A stretch of 64,000 nt of DNA from Bacillota bacterium (GCA_023386955.1 JAEWIS010000053.1:1-64000), one strand, 5' to 3'. Counted from the first letter of the stretch, positions 1-8,798 are shown. Notes: generated by a model from the sequence alone, not told the origin. Numbers and translations: made by a program.

Positions 1-103
1 GATAAGAGCAGATAAGAGCAGATAAGAGCAGATAAGAGCAGATAAGAGCAGATAAGAGCAGATAAGAGCAGATAAGAGCAGATAAGAGCAGATAAGAGCA
101 GAT
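1..103. repeat. Decanucleotide tandem repeat (GATAAGAGCA)n
   Basis: Ten perfect head-to-tail copies of GATAAGAGCA fill the first 100 bases, followed by a partial unit. The array starts at the window edge, so its true length is unknown. It lies upstream of the LacI-type regulator promoter. Perfect identity suggests recent slippage or an active length-variable tract. No coding role is seen. Confidence 0.97.
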
Positions 104-194
104 CAATAGATTTGATAAAAAAGAATAGAAATTGACAAATCCGAGCGAAAATGATGGAACCGAGTACGACTGGTCATTACAAGGAAAAAACCTC

Positions 195-223
195 TTGTTG
201 CTTTTTATAACACGAGTTATAAT
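195..223 (+). promoter_or_regulatory. SigA-type promoter of the LacI-family gene
   Basis: TTGTTG at 195-200 and a perfect TATAAT at 218-223 are separated by 17 bp. The -10 box overlaps the ATG at 222, so that ATG cannot be the translation start; the TTG at 249 with its own ribosome binding site fits instead. Confidence 0.7.
205..222. promoter_or_regulatory. Palindromic operator 1 (predicted LacI-type autoregulatory site)
   Basis: TTATAACACGAGTTATAA has perfect 7-bp arms (TTATAAC/GTTATAA) around ACGA. It fills the spacer and the -10 box of the promoter of the adjacent LacI-family gene. Sixteen of 18 bases recur at 2003-2020, upstream of the GH38 gene. Position and symmetry indicate a repressor operator; assignment to this LacI protein is inference. 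Confidence 0.7.
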
Positions 224-248
224 GTGGGTGAAAGGAGCGTGCCGAGCT

Positions 249-1505
249 TTGCGCAAACGGGTAACGGCAAGCGATGTGGCCAGTCGGGCAGGAGTTTCCC
301 GCAGTCTGGTATCGGCTTTTCTTAACAGCACGCCGGGAATCACGGTAAGCGCGGAGAACCGGGCGGCCATTACCAGTGCCATCCGGGAGCTGGGTTATAC
401 GGTGAATGTGCAGGCCCAGAGTATCAAAACGGGCAAAAGCAATTGCATCGCGGTGTACGGGGATGTGTACAACGCCTTGTTTCTCCAGCTGGTGGAGGGG
501 ATTCAGCGGGTCAGCGGACCTGCAGGCTACCATGTGCTTTTGTATGGAGAAGGCAAGAATGTGGAGGGCCGGGAAGGGCTGGCCGCTTTGTACCGGCAGG
601 GGCGGATCGATGGTGTGATTACGCTGGATTTTCCGGACGCTTTAGCCCCTTCGTGGGAAGAAGCGGTGCTGGAGTGGGGCATCCCCTACGTGACCGTGGA
701 GGGCATCCCAAGCTCCCCGGTGATTCTGTCGGTGGAAACGGATTATGCTGCCAGCATCCGCCGGGCTTTGGATTTTATGGAGGCGGAGGGGTGGTCCTCC
801 CCTGTATATCTGAATGTGCTGCCATGCGACAGACCGCAGACAAGGGGAGACCGGCTCCGGCTGGAGGCCTATGAGGGTTGGATGCAAGCAAAAGGCCGGC
901 AGCCCCGGATATGTCCGGTGCAAGATAAGCCTTGGGGCCAACAGCAGACCTGGTGGCGTGAGTGGCTAGCCGCGCAGGAGCTTCCGCTGGGTGTGCTGTC
1001 CAACTGGTCCAGAGGGGCGCTTTCGGTGTACCGGACCGCCTATGAGCAAGGGCTGCGGATTGGCCGCGAGCTGTTCATAATGTCCGCGGACGATACGGAG
1101 CGGGTAAGCCGCCATATGGTCCCGGCTGTCCCTTGTTTGGAGGTGCCTTACGGCGAGATGGGGGAAGCGGCGTTTACGCTGCTGCATCAAGCCATGGCAA
1201 AGGGCGGAGAGGCGAAGGCCGACTCCAGGGTGAAAGTGGAAGACGCAGGGGATATGAGAGAGACTGAGGCAGCAAACTCTGCGGAAGATGCAAGGGATGT
1301 GAGAGCGGCAGAGGCCGCAAGCTCTGCGGAAGATGCAGGAGGGGCAAGAGCAGCAAGCGGTGCTTTGACCCGGCAAGCCTTGCAGGCTAGGGCTGGTCCG
1401 CCTCATCCCGCCTCGAGAGCCGCAAAAACTGCAGAAGGTGCAAATTATCCCTCAGCAGCGATACGCCAAGTTGTGGAGGCAAAGCTGTTTACGGGAAAGG
1501 AGTAA
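249..1505 (+). CDS. LacI-family transcriptional repressor with repeat-expanded C-terminus
   Basis: Predicted sugar-responsive DNA-binding repressor of 418 residues. The N-terminus (KRVTASDVASRAGVS) is a typical LacI helix-turn-helix with hinge, followed by a periplasmic-binding-protein-like effector domain (about residues 60-320). I chose TTG 249 because AAAGGAG lies at 231-237 and the promoter -10 box overlaps the earlier in-frame ATG at 222. Residues about 331-372 are three tandem 15-residue repeats beginning EDA, inserted before the normal C-terminal end (RQVVEAKLFTGKE), so the protein is about 80 residues longer than usual. The next genes encode glycosidases, and an identical-type operator stands before them, so it probably represses itself and that operon. 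The effector is unknown. Confidence 0.9.
   Translation: MRKRVTASDVASRAGVSRSLVSAFLNSTPGITVSAENRAAITSAIRELGYTVNVQAQSIKTGKSNCIAVYGDVYNALFLQLVEGIQRVSGPAGYHVLLYGEGKNVEGREGLAALYRQGRIDGVITLDFPDALAPSWEEAVLEWGIPYVTVEGIPSSPVILSVETDYAASIRRALDFMEAEGWSSPVYLNVLPCDRPQTRGDRLRLEAYEGWMQAKGRQPRICPVQDKPWGQQQTWWREWLAAQELPLGVLSNWSRGALSVYRTAYEQGLRIGRELFIMSADDTERVSRHMVPAVPCLEVPYGEMGEAAFTLLHQAMAKGGEAKADSRVKVEDAGDMRETEAANSAEDARDVRAAEAASSAEDAGGARAASGALTRQALQARAGPPHPASRAAKTAEGANYPSAAIRQVVEAKLFTGKE
1239..1370 (+). repeat. 45-bp in-frame tandem repeat inside the LacI-type gene
   Basis: Three copies (1239-1283, 1284-1328, 1329 to about 1370) encode variants of EDARDVRAAEAASSA. The unit length is a multiple of three, so copy-number change keeps frame. 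The repeats are diverged at several positions, so the expansion is not brand new. Confidence 0.85.
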
Positions 1506-1554
1506 ATGCGGTTGTGCCCCCGGTGTGGCGGCTGCAATTCCAGGTGTCGGAGAA

Positions 1555-1743
1555 TTCTAACGGAAGCAGAAGCCTTTATTTGGCGGAAAAAGGGTGGTTT
1601 GAAATTCTAACGGAAGTGAGCGCCGTTATTCGGCCGGATAGGCCATCAAATGACTCCATTTGGCCCAAATAAAGGCTGTGGCTTCCGTTAGAAATGGAGA
1701 TTGCCGCTTTTGAGGCAAATAACGGCGCTGGCCGCCGTTAGAT
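1555..1743. repeat. Four-unit inverted element, family A
   Basis: Two plus-oriented units (1555-1583, 1605-1633) are followed by two minus-oriented units (1665-1693, 1715-1743). Like-oriented units are exactly 50 bp apart. The unit reads about TTCTAACGGA-N8-GCCGTTATTTGG and has internal TAACGG/CCGTTA symmetry. It lies in the 556-bp gap between the LacI-type gene and the GH38 gene. Related elements stand at 31919-32106 and 52697-52927. Confidence 0.85.
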
Positions 1744-1857
1744 TTTTCTGCGTGACCATAAGGCCCTTGTTACGCACAAAAAGAGGGTCGGATCATGCCA
1801 GGTAACGCATTACCCTGACGCCGGCGGGGAGAGAGGTAATAGTTAAGAGCAAAAGTA

Positions 1858-1951
1858 AAGTCCAAAAGCAAACCGATAGAGCGCACTGGTCGATAGGCAG
1901 ATGAAGTCCAAAAGCAAACCGATAGAGCACGCTGGTCGATAAGCAGATGAA
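1858..1951. repeat. 47-bp tandem duplication
   Basis: Two head-to-tail copies with a 47-bp period, each starting AAGTCCAAAAGCAAACCGAT and differing at only a few positions. They lie between the four-unit element and the operator upstream of the GH38 gene. No coding or hairpin function is evident. Confidence 0.85.
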
Positions 1952-2002
1952 GGAGGAATGGCGCCTCCTATCTCATAAGCTGCGATGGCCAACTATGAGC
2001 AT

Positions 2003-2020
2003 TTATAACACGTGTCATAA
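2003..2020. promoter_or_regulatory. Palindromic operator 2 upstream of the GH38 operon
   Basis: TTATAACACGTGTCATAA matches operator 1 (205-222) at 16 of 18 positions and is nearly self-complementary. A weak cre-like match (ATAAAACGCTTCCA, 11 of 14 to TGWAANCGNTNWCA) overlaps it at 2017-2030. Shared operators imply co-regulation of the LacI-type gene and the downstream operon. Confidence 0.65.
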
Positions 2021-2061
2021 AACGCTTCCAAAACTACTATTTTACAAAGGAGCTAACAATT

Positions 2062-4860
2062 ATGAAGCCGGATTCTTCCCATATTAAACAAATTAAAGTT
2101 GTTTCCAACACCCACTGGGACCGGGAGTTCCGCCGTTCCTTCGAGCGGACCCGCCGGAATCTGCTGACCATGATGGACGTGACGCTGGACATTCTCGAGC
2201 AGGACCCGGAGTTTGCCTCCTTCACCATGGACGGCCACTCCATTATGCTGGACGATTACGTGGAGATGCGTCCCGAGAAGCGGGAGCTGGTGGAGAAGCT
2301 CATACGCGAGGGGCGGCTTATCGCCGGACCGTATTATACCCTGGCGGAGGAATTCAGCATCGCCCAGGAAGCGTTGGTGCGCAACCTCATGTTCGGACGG
2401 CGGACGGTGGAGAGCTACGGCGGCAAAACGGGTACCGTTGCCTACACCCCCTCCTCCTGGGGCCAAACCGGGCAGCTGCCGCAGATCCTGCTGGATTTTG
2501 GGCTGGACAAAATGATGTTCTACCGGGGCATCTCCCATCATGAAGCGGATGCGGAGTGGATCTGGAGCGCGCCGGACGGCAGCCGGGTGCTGGCCAGCCG
2601 GTTTGCCCTGTATGCCCGCTACAACTGGTACTACCAGGTCCACCGGGCGGTTACCCGGGGAACCGTCTTCGACAAAACCTATAATTGGGGCGAATACGAC
2701 GAGGTACCTTTCCGTCTGTCAGACGGCCTGTCCGGTGAGGATCAGTCCTACGGGCTGCTGTCCCCTGCCGTTCACTATGATAAAAGCCGCCTGAAGCAGG
2801 CTGTTCTGGATATGGTGGAGCGGGAGGGCCGGCATTTCACTACCGAGGTATTCCTGGCCATGAACGGCCATGACATCTCGGTGGCCCATCCGCTGGAATC
2901 CCAGGTGATCCGGGATGCCAAGGAGCTGCTGGGGGACCGGTATGCTATCGAGCACACGGATTTGGAAAAGTTCTGGGAAGAGGCGCAAAAGCATCTTCAG
3001 CTAGACCAATTGTCCGTACTCACCGGAGAACGGCGCTCCTATTTGAAGGAGGGCATGTGGACCTTCCTGTTTCCGGGCACTATCAGCGCCAGAACTTATT
3101 TGAAGCAGCAGGATTTCCACGCTACCAAGGAGCTGGTTGCCTACGCGGAGCCGTTGGCGACTTTGGCCTCGGCCTTCGGTGAAGCTTATCCCGTCCGTTA
3201 TCTGGAGCGGGGCTGGCGCTACCTGCTGTCCAATCATACCCATGACGCCAACGGCGGCTGTGCCCCCGATGCGGTCTGCCAGGATATTGAATACCGTTAC
3301 CGCAAGGCTGCGGACATTGGCGGAATTGTTTCCGAAGATGCTATGGGCTTCATCGCCCGAAACCTGTCGCCGGAGCACCTGGGAACGGATGTCACCCAAC
3401 TGGTGGTATACAATCCGCTGCCTGTTGAGCGCACCGTGGTCACCTCTGTGGACCTGGAGCTTCCCCGTGGTGAAGGAGCCAAGTCCTACAGCTTGTACCA
3501 TGAGCAGGATCCGTCAGTACAGCGGCAGGCAGTGGCTTTCGAAAAATCCAGCGTATTCGTGGACAGCATCTGGGAGGTGCCGACCATTCTCGACTCCCAC
3601 CGGGTGAGGATGCACGTGGAGCTATCCAAGCTTCCGGGCCTGGGGTACCGCGCATACCGGCTGCAGCCAGAGGTGCAGGAGGTGCGGAATATCCGTACGC
3701 TCATAACCGGGCCCGACACCATGGAGAATCAGTTGCTGAAGGTCAAGGTTAACACCAACGGCACCCTGGATATCGTCAACAAGCTCACCGGAAAAGCCTA
3801 CAGCAATCTTGGTTACTTGACGGATCAAGGGGAATGCGGCAACGCGTGGAAGCATGTAGCGCCCCGTTTTGACCGCAAGTACAACAGTCTGGGTGTGGCT
3901 GCGCAGGTGGCGGTAACGGAGAGCGGTGAGCTGTCCAGCACCATTGAGGCTAATTTCAGCTTCCCGGTGCCCGTGGATTATGCCGACGGTAATTCCCGCA
4001 GCACGGTGGTGGTGGAGCTTCCGATGAAGCTGGCCTATACCTTGGAAAAAGGCGCCTCCGCCGTCAAAGTGAAGCTGACGGTGGATAACAGGGCGCGTGA
4101 CCACTGGCTGCGGGTGAACTTCCCCACAGGCCTGGCCACGGATACCTCCTGGGCGGATACCCACTTCGATGTGATTTCCCGGCCTATTCCCATTCCGGAT
4201 TCCACCGGCTGGGTGGAGCAGGCAGGGGGAACCCACCCGCTGCAAACCTTCGTGGAGTTGTCTGACGGACAGGACGGGCTGGCGCTTTTGCCCAAGGGCA
4301 TCTATGAATATGAAGCCTTCGAGGATGACAACCGTACCCTGGCGCTCACCCTGATCCGGGCCTGCCGGATCAAGCTGGCGGTAAGCGAGGAGAAGCTGAC
4401 TGAACTGCCGGACCAGGGGATTCAATGTCCCGGCGTACAAACCTTCGAATATGCGGTGCACATCCATGCGGGAGATTGGCAGCAGGCCGGTTTGCTGAAT
4501 GCGGCAGCCTGCTACGCGGTGCCCGTACGGGCTGCAGTGTCAGGCAGAGGCCAAGGAAGCTTGCCTTCCCAAGCAGGGCTGTTCACCCTGGCAAGCGGCG
4601 CGACCCTGCATGTATCCGCTGTGAAGCAGGCGGAGGACGGCAGCGGACTGGTCATACGGCTGTTCAATCCGTCGGCTGAGACAGAGCAGGCCGTGTTCCG
4701 GTTTGGCGTAGGAGTGACAGAAGCATTCCGCTGCAGAATGGATGAAAGTGTTACGGAGGCGCTTACTCCGGCGGCAGACGGATATTCCTTCGAGGCAGCG
4801 GTGGAGCCGAAGAAAATCGTTACCTTCAAGGTCATTTTGGCAAATGGGAGCGGGGAATAA
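2062..4860 (+). CDS. GH38 alpha-mannosidase-like protein lacking the nucleophile Asp
   Basis: A 932-residue cytoplasmic protein of glycoside hydrolase family 38, comparable to bacterial MngB-type enzymes. Visible motifs are THWD (17-20, zinc ligands His18 and Asp20 in the family), NGHD (268-271) and NHTHDANGG (around 391-399, including the family's third zinc histidine). The family motif PDSFG, whose Asp is both catalytic nucleophile and zinc ligand, reads PSSWG here, with Ser131 at the Asp position. It may therefore be inactive or use another mechanism. Start ATG follows AAAGGAG at 2046-2052. A HAD phosphatase gene begins 2 bp after its stop, so the two are surely cotranscribed. An operator shared with the upstream LacI-type gene precedes it. 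Confidence 0.9.
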   Translation: MKPDSSHIKQIKVVSNTHWDREFRRSFERTRRNLLTMMDVTLDILEQDPEFASFTMDGHSIMLDDYVEMRPEKRELVEKLIREGRLIAGPYYTLAEEFSIAQEALVRNLMFGRRTVESYGGKTGTVAYTPSSWGQTGQLPQILLDFGLDKMMFYRGISHHEADAEWIWSAPDGSRVLASRFALYARYNWYYQVHRAVTRGTVFDKTYNWGEYDEVPFRLSDGLSGEDQSYGLLSPAVHYDKSRLKQAVLDMVEREGRHFTTEVFLAMNGHDISVAHPLESQVIRDAKELLGDRYAIEHTDLEKFWEEAQKHLQLDQLSVLTGERRSYLKEGMWTFLFPGTISARTYLKQQDFHATKELVAYAEPLATLASAFGEAYPVRYLERGWRYLLSNHTHDANGGCAPDAVCQDIEYRYRKAADIGGIVSEDAMGFIARNLSPEHLGTDVTQLVVYNPLPVERTVVTSVDLELPRGEGAKSYSLYHEQDPSVQRQAVAFEKSSVFVDSIWEVPTILDSHRVRMHVELSKLPGLGYRAYRLQPEVQEVRNIRTLITGPDTMENQLLKVKVNTNGTLDIVNKLTGKAYSNLGYLTDQGECGNAWKHVAPRFDRKYNSLGVAAQVAVTESGELSSTIEANFSFPVPVDYADGNSRSTVVVELPMKLAYTLEKGASAVKVKLTVDNRARDHWLRVNFPTGLATDTSWADTHFDVISRPIPIPDSTGWVEQAGGTHPLQTFVELSDGQDGLALLPKGIYEYEAFEDDNRTLALTLIRACRIKLAVSEEKLTELPDQGIQCPGVQTFEYAVHIHAGDWQQAGLLNAAACYAVPVRAAVSGRGQGSLPSQAGLFTLASGATLHVSAVKQAEDGSGLVIRLFNPSAETEQAVFRFGVGVTEAFRCRMDESVTEALTPAADGYSFEAAVEPKKIVTFKVILANGSGE

Positions 4861-4862
4861 GC

Positions 4863-5897
4863 ATGGGGACCTTCATGAATGGATCGCCGGCCAACCAACC
4901 CCTGCTCCCGGGTTTTGGGCTGTCCCTGCCGGAGCTTGTGCGGGATGGAAGCATGTCGGAGTGCGAAACCGGCGGGGAAGGAATGTTCCGGAGAGGCGAG
5001 GATGGGGTGCTGCACATTCTGACGCCCCGGGACCGGAAAGCGGATTTTGTGGTGTACCGGGACAAAACCCTCTGTTATGTGAAGTCGGCTATGGGCCATC
5101 CGGCCATGTATCCCCTGCCTGACGCCGGGTTCGAGGGCCCGGCCGAGGCGGTGCTGATGGATCTGGACGGCACCAGCGTACACAGTGAGGCCTTCTGGAT
5201 CTGGATTATTGAGCAGAGCATCGGATTGTTGATGGATAACCCGGGGTTCCGGCTGGAGCCGGAGGATGAGCCGCATGTGTCGGGGCATTCCGTATCGGAG
5301 CATCTGCAATACTGCATCGGCAAATATTGTCCGGGGCGGAGTGTGGAGGAGGCCAGGCGGCATTATTTTGCCGTGACCGAGTACGAAATGAATGAAATCT
5401 TGAAGGGCCGGGGCAAGGAAGGGGCGTTTACGCCCGCCCCGGGTTTAAAGGAGTTCCTCTTGGAGCTGAAAAGCCGTGGCATCCGCATCGGCCTGGTGAC
5501 CTCCGGCCTGTACGAAAAGGCCTGGCCGGAGGTGCTGTCGGCCTTCCGCACCCTCCAGCTGGGTGATCCGCTGGAGCTGTACGATGCCGTCATCACCGCC
5601 GGGCAGGCCATCCGTAAGGGCCAGGCCGGTACGCTGGGCGAGCTGGCGCCCAAGCCTCATCCCTGGCTGTATGCGGAAGCCGCCCGGGTGGGGCTCGGCC
5701 TCGGACCAGAGAGCCGCCGCCGGGTCATCGGCATCGAGGATTCATCAGCCGGCGTGCTGTCCATCCGGCTGGCGGGGTACGCCGCCTTCGGCATCGGCGG
5801 CGGCAACATCGCGGCCAGCGGCGCGCAGCCGCTGGTGAAAAAGCAGTTCGGCAGCCTCCTGGAGATGCTGCCGGCTATTCTCGGCGCGGACGGCTGA
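4863..5897 (+). CDS. HAD-superfamily sugar-phosphate phosphatase / phosphomutase-like
   Basis: A 344-residue protein whose first about 95 residues match nothing I recognise and whose remainder is a HAD hydrolase of the beta-phosphoglucomutase-like group. The nucleophile motif is LMDLDGTSVHS (DxDGT), motif II is LVTSG, the motif III lysine lies in LAPKPHPW, and motif IV acidic residues are in GIEDSSAG. The ATG comes 2 bp after the GH38 stop codon; the purine-rich end of that gene can act as ribosome binding site. Operon position suggests processing of a phosphorylated sugar released or imported by the GH38 pathway. Substrate cannot be read from the sequence. Confidence 0.85.
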   Translation: MGTFMNGSPANQPLLPGFGLSLPELVRDGSMSECETGGEGMFRRGEDGVLHILTPRDRKADFVVYRDKTLCYVKSAMGHPAMYPLPDAGFEGPAEAVLMDLDGTSVHSEAFWIWIIEQSIGLLMDNPGFRLEPEDEPHVSGHSVSEHLQYCIGKYCPGRSVEEARRHYFAVTEYEMNEILKGRGKEGAFTPAPGLKEFLLELKSRGIRIGLVTSGLYEKAWPEVLSAFRTLQLGDPLELYDAVITAGQAIRKGQAGTLGELAPKPHPWLYAEAARVGLGLGPESRRRVIGIEDSSAGVLSIRLAGYAAFGIGGGNIAASGAQPLVKKQFGSLLEMLPAILGADG

Positions 5898-5916
5898 CCG
5901 CGCCGCCCCCAGCCCC

Positions 5917-6876
5917 CTAGACCCCCGGGCAGGGGCCGTCCTTCACCGGCTGCCCGAACACGGGGAAGCCGTCCTCTCCCCAGCCGAAGGGCTGCAGCCG
6001 GGTGTGGCGGTTGGGGTCCCGCAGGGGATCACCCTGGATCTCCAGGTAGTTGCGGGCATGGTACACGAGAATGTCCCGGCTGCCGTCCTCGGACACGGTG
6101 AAGCTGTTGTGGCCGGGTCCGTATTGGCCGTTTTCCTCACAGGTGGTGAAAACAGGCTCCGGCAGCTTGTGCCAGGAGGCGGCGTCCAGCAGATCGCTGT
6201 TTTCGTCCGCCCACAGGAGGCCCATACAATAGCTGGCATCTGTAGCGCTGGCGGAGTAGGTAATGAAGATGCGGCCGTTGCGCACAAGTACAGCAGGTCC
6301 TTCATTGACCTTGTATTTTACCTGCTCCCATGCGAAATCCGGTGTGGCAATCTCCACTTGCGGACCTGCCAGGGTCCAGGGATTGCTCATAGGCGCAATA
6401 TACAGGCTGGAGTTGACCTGGACCTCAGGATTAGACTGGGCCCAGACCAGATAGCGGTTGCCCTTGTGCTCGAAGGTGGTGGCATCCAGGGCGAAGGAAT
6501 CCCATGCCGTGAGCACCTCTCCCTTTTCGGACCAGGCGCCGGTGGTGGGGTCGTCGGATTCATTTTCCAATACCCAAATCCGGATTCTCCAGATATCCTC
6601 GGCTCGTCCCGCCGCAAAGTAGATATACCACTTGCCGCCGATGCGGTGCAGCTCGGGAGCCCAAATGTGATAGCTCATGGGCCCGCTCTCATGCTTATGC
6701 CAGACAATCACGGGGGGAGCCTCCGCCAGTCCGGCCAAAGTAGAGGCCTTGCGCAGCTCAATGCGGTCATATTCGGGAGCGGACGCGGTGTGGTAATAGG
6801 TGTCGTCCTCCGCCTTCAGAATCCAGGGATCGGCGCGCTGTTCAATCAGCGGATTGGATACAGGTTGGGTGGTCAT
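5917..6876 (-). CDS. GH43-family glycosidase
   Basis: A 319-residue protein with a five-bladed propeller pattern typical of glycoside hydrolase family 43 (arabinofuranosidase/xylosidase type). The family's three acids are visible: Asp16 in RADPW (base), Asp131 in ALDATTF (pKa modulator) and Glu192 in VNEGPA (acid). No signal peptide is seen, so it probably acts in the cytoplasm on imported oligosaccharides. AAAGGGG stands 9-10 bp before the ATG. It is convergent with the HAD gene, ending 19 bp from it, and has no operon partner here. Activity on arabinosides or xylosides is a family-level inference. Confidence 0.88.
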   Translation of the reverse strand: MTTQPVSNPLIEQRADPWILKAEDDTYYHTASAPEYDRIELRKASTLAGLAEAPPVIVWHKHESGPMSYHIWAPELHRIGGKWYIYFAAGRAEDIWRIRIWVLENESDDPTTGAWSEKGEVLTAWDSFALDATTFEHKGNRYLVWAQSNPEVQVNSSLYIAPMSNPWTLAGPQVEIATPDFAWEQVKYKVNEGPAVLVRNGRIFITYSASATDASYCMGLLWADENSDLLDAASWHKLPEPVFTTCEENGQYGPGHNSFTVSEDGSRDILVYHARNYLEIQGDPLRDPNRHTRLQPFGWGEDGFPVFGQPVKDGPCPGV

Positions 6877-7013
6877 GGGGGATTGTCCCCTTTCTTTTTC
6901 GAGGGTTGCGGTACTTCTCGATTTTAATATTGGTCCGTCCCATTAATCAATCCTTTTTGCAATATAGACATTAGTCCATACCCATTCCGTTCCTCCTACA
7001 TAGGATGTGGGGA

Positions 7014-7039
7014 CTTAACCGATTGGGATTGGGGTTAAG
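7014..7039. promoter_or_regulatory. Inverted repeat upstream of yjcZ-like gene
   Basis: CTTAACC and GGTTAAG form 7-bp perfect arms separated by 12 nt, ending 30 bp before the YjcZ-like ATG. It could be an mRNA leader hairpin or a protein site. The role is unknown. Confidence 0.4.
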
Positions 7040-7069
7040 CCAACCATCACAAAAGAGGGAGTGTTGAAA

Positions 7070-7189
7070 ATGGGATATGCAGCAGGTGCAGGTTGCGGCG
7101 TAGGAGTAGGCGGAGGATTCACTACCACTGGCGTGATTTTGGTACTGTTTATTCTCCTGGTAATCATAAGCAGGGCTTGGGTATTCTAA
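7070..7189 (+). CDS. YjcZ-family small sporulation membrane peptide
   Basis: A 39-residue peptide: a glycine-rich N-terminus (GYAAGAGCGVGVGGGF) and one hydrophobic helix (about residues 21-34) ending SRAWVF. This is the hallmark of the YjcZ/YosX-like peptides of spore formers. The ribosome binding site AGAGGGA lies 9 bp before ATG 7070; an in-frame GTG at 7061 is too close to it. A strong terminator follows at once, so it is monocistronic. Its biochemical role is unknown. Confidence 0.85.
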   Translation: MGYAAGAGCGVGVGGGFTTTGVILVLFILLVIISRAWVF

Positions 7190-7202
7190 TCTAACTTAAC
7201 TG

Positions 7203-7239
7203 TAAAAACGCAGTCCCTCCGGGGGCTGCGTTTTTTTTC
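7203..7239 (+). terminator. Rho-independent terminator of yjcZ-like gene
   Basis: AACGCAG and CTGCGTT arms with GC-rich centre, followed by eight T residues. Confidence 0.9.
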
Positions 7240-7283
7240 TGGAAAGCAGACCCAACCCCTGTTGCTTTTGCTGCGCTAATGGC

Positions 7284-7512
7284 GCTAACGGAACTCAGAA
7301 GCGCTTAAAGGCGGAATTCCGTGGGTTTTCCAATTTAACGGAACTCAGCGACTGTTAGAAGCCAAATTTATCTCCGATGGATGCCTGCTAGCCCTCTAAG
7401 AGCTTCTGGGTTCCGTTAGGTTCCGGACAAGCGGGGTTTTGGCCTCTAAGAGCTTCTAAGTTCCGTTAGGCTTCGGACGCGGTATCATCCGTCTCGACTG
7501 AGTTCCGTTAGG
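7284..7512. repeat. Four-unit inverted element, variant A'
   Basis: Plus units at 7284-7310 and 7334-7361 (CTAACGGAACTCAG...), minus units at 7393-7420 and 7443-7470 (CCTCTAAGAGCTTC...CCGTTAGG), and a partial fifth unit at 7497-7512. The pitch between like-oriented units is 50 bp. The head CTAACGGA matches family A but the tail differs. It fills most of the 584-bp gap between yjcZ and ppaC; nothing else is seen in that gap. Confidence 0.8.
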
Positions 7513-7773
7513 CTTCGGATACGCCACCATCCGTCCCGACTGAGTCTGTTGGCTTCAGGCACGCCCCTGTTCCCCTCCAGCTCGACAGCCAATGGTGTGG
7601 TGCGGGCGGATATGTGCTATTTTTTTGGACAAGCTCTGTAAAGGAATTGGAATAAGAAGAATTTGCCGTTATAATAAAGAAAGCTTCCAGAATGGAGCAT
7701 CCCGGAACACCCGGGCCAGTAGGGCCGGAGGCTGCTTTCGCGGGAAATTTTCGGATAAGAAGAGGTCATGTAC

Positions 7774-8706
7774 ATGGAGAAAACATTGATTTTCGGCCAT
7801 AAGAATCCGGATACGGACACCATCTGCTCTGCGCTGGTGTATGCCGATCTGAAGACGAAGCTGGGCCAACATGTGGAAGCGGTGCGTCTGGGCGAAATCA
7901 GCGGCGAAACCCGCTATGCGCTGGACTATTTCAAGGTGGAGGCTCCGCGGCTGGTGGAAGCTGTTGCTGCCGAGACCAAAACGGTGATTCTGGTGGACCA
8001 CAATGAGCGTCAGCAAAGCGCTCCCGACATCGATCAAGTTCGTGTGACAGAGGTTATCGACCACCACCGTATCTCCAATTTCGAAACCAGCGGCCCTTTG
8101 TATTACCGGGCGGAGCCGGTAGGCTGCACCTCCACCATCATCAACAAGCTGTACAAGGAAAACGGCGTGGCCGTATCCAAGGAAATGGCCGGTCTGATGC
8201 TGTCCGCTATCATTTCGGATTCCCTTCTGTTCAAATCCCCCACTTGCACCGAGCAGGACGTTGCCGCCGCCAAGGAATTGGCAGCCACCGCCGGGGTCAG
8301 TGCCGACGAATACGGTCTGGCTATGCTGAAGGCAGGAGCAGATCTTTCCGATAAATCCATCGCCCAACTGATCTCCCTGGATGCCAAGGAATTCTCCATG
8401 AACGGCCGCAAGGTGGAAATTGCCCAAGTGAACGCGGTGGACGTGAACGACGTGCTGTCCCGCCAGGCTGATCTGGAGACTGCCTTGAATGGGATTATCG
8501 CCGAAAAAAACCTGGACCTGTTCCTGTTCGTGGTAACGGACATCCTGAACAGCGATTCCGTTGGTGTGGCGCTGGGCAAGGAAGCCCAGGCTGTGGAGAA
8601 AGCCTACAATGTGAAGCTGGACGGCAACAAGGCGCTGCTGAAGGGTGTAGTTTCCCGCAAATCCCAGATCGTGCCGGTGCTGACCGATCTGTTCAACAAG
8701 GCATAA
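7774..8706 (+). CDS. ppaC: Manganese-dependent inorganic pyrophosphatase
   Basis: Family II (DHH) pyrophosphatase, 310 residues, hydrolysing PPi to two phosphates in the cytoplasm. Metal-binding motifs are GHKNPDTD (8-15), VDHNE around Asp75, the DHH triad at 96-98 and Asp149 (ISDSLL). The C-terminal substrate-binding SRK is at 294-296. Start: AGAAGAGG ends only 2-3 bp before the ATG at 7768, so the ATG at 7774 (8-9 bp) is preferred. It is a single-gene unit followed by a terminator. Confidence 0.96.
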   Translation: MEKTLIFGHKNPDTDTICSALVYADLKTKLGQHVEAVRLGEISGETRYALDYFKVEAPRLVEAVAAETKTVILVDHNERQQSAPDIDQVRVTEVIDHHRISNFETSGPLYYRAEPVGCTSTIINKLYKENGVAVSKEMAGLMLSAIISDSLLFKSPTCTEQDVAAAKELAATAGVSADEYGLAMLKAGADLSDKSIAQLISLDAKEFSMNGRKVEIAQVNAVDVNDVLSRQADLETALNGIIAEKNLDLFLFVVTDILNSDSVGVALGKEAQAVEKAYNVKLDGNKALLKGVVSRKSQIVPVLTDLFNKA

Positions 8707-8733
8707 CTCCTGCTTTTCGCTTATCCTGCAACG

Positions 8734-8770
8734 AACCCGCCCGGCTCGCTTGAGTCCGGCGGGTTTTATT
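8734..8770 (+). terminator. Rho-independent terminator of ppaC
   Basis: AACCCGCC and GGCGGGTT arms with a T-rich tail (TTTTATTATTTT). Confidence 0.85.
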
Positions 8771-8798
8771 ATTTTGCTGTCCCGTAAGTTATCCCGCA

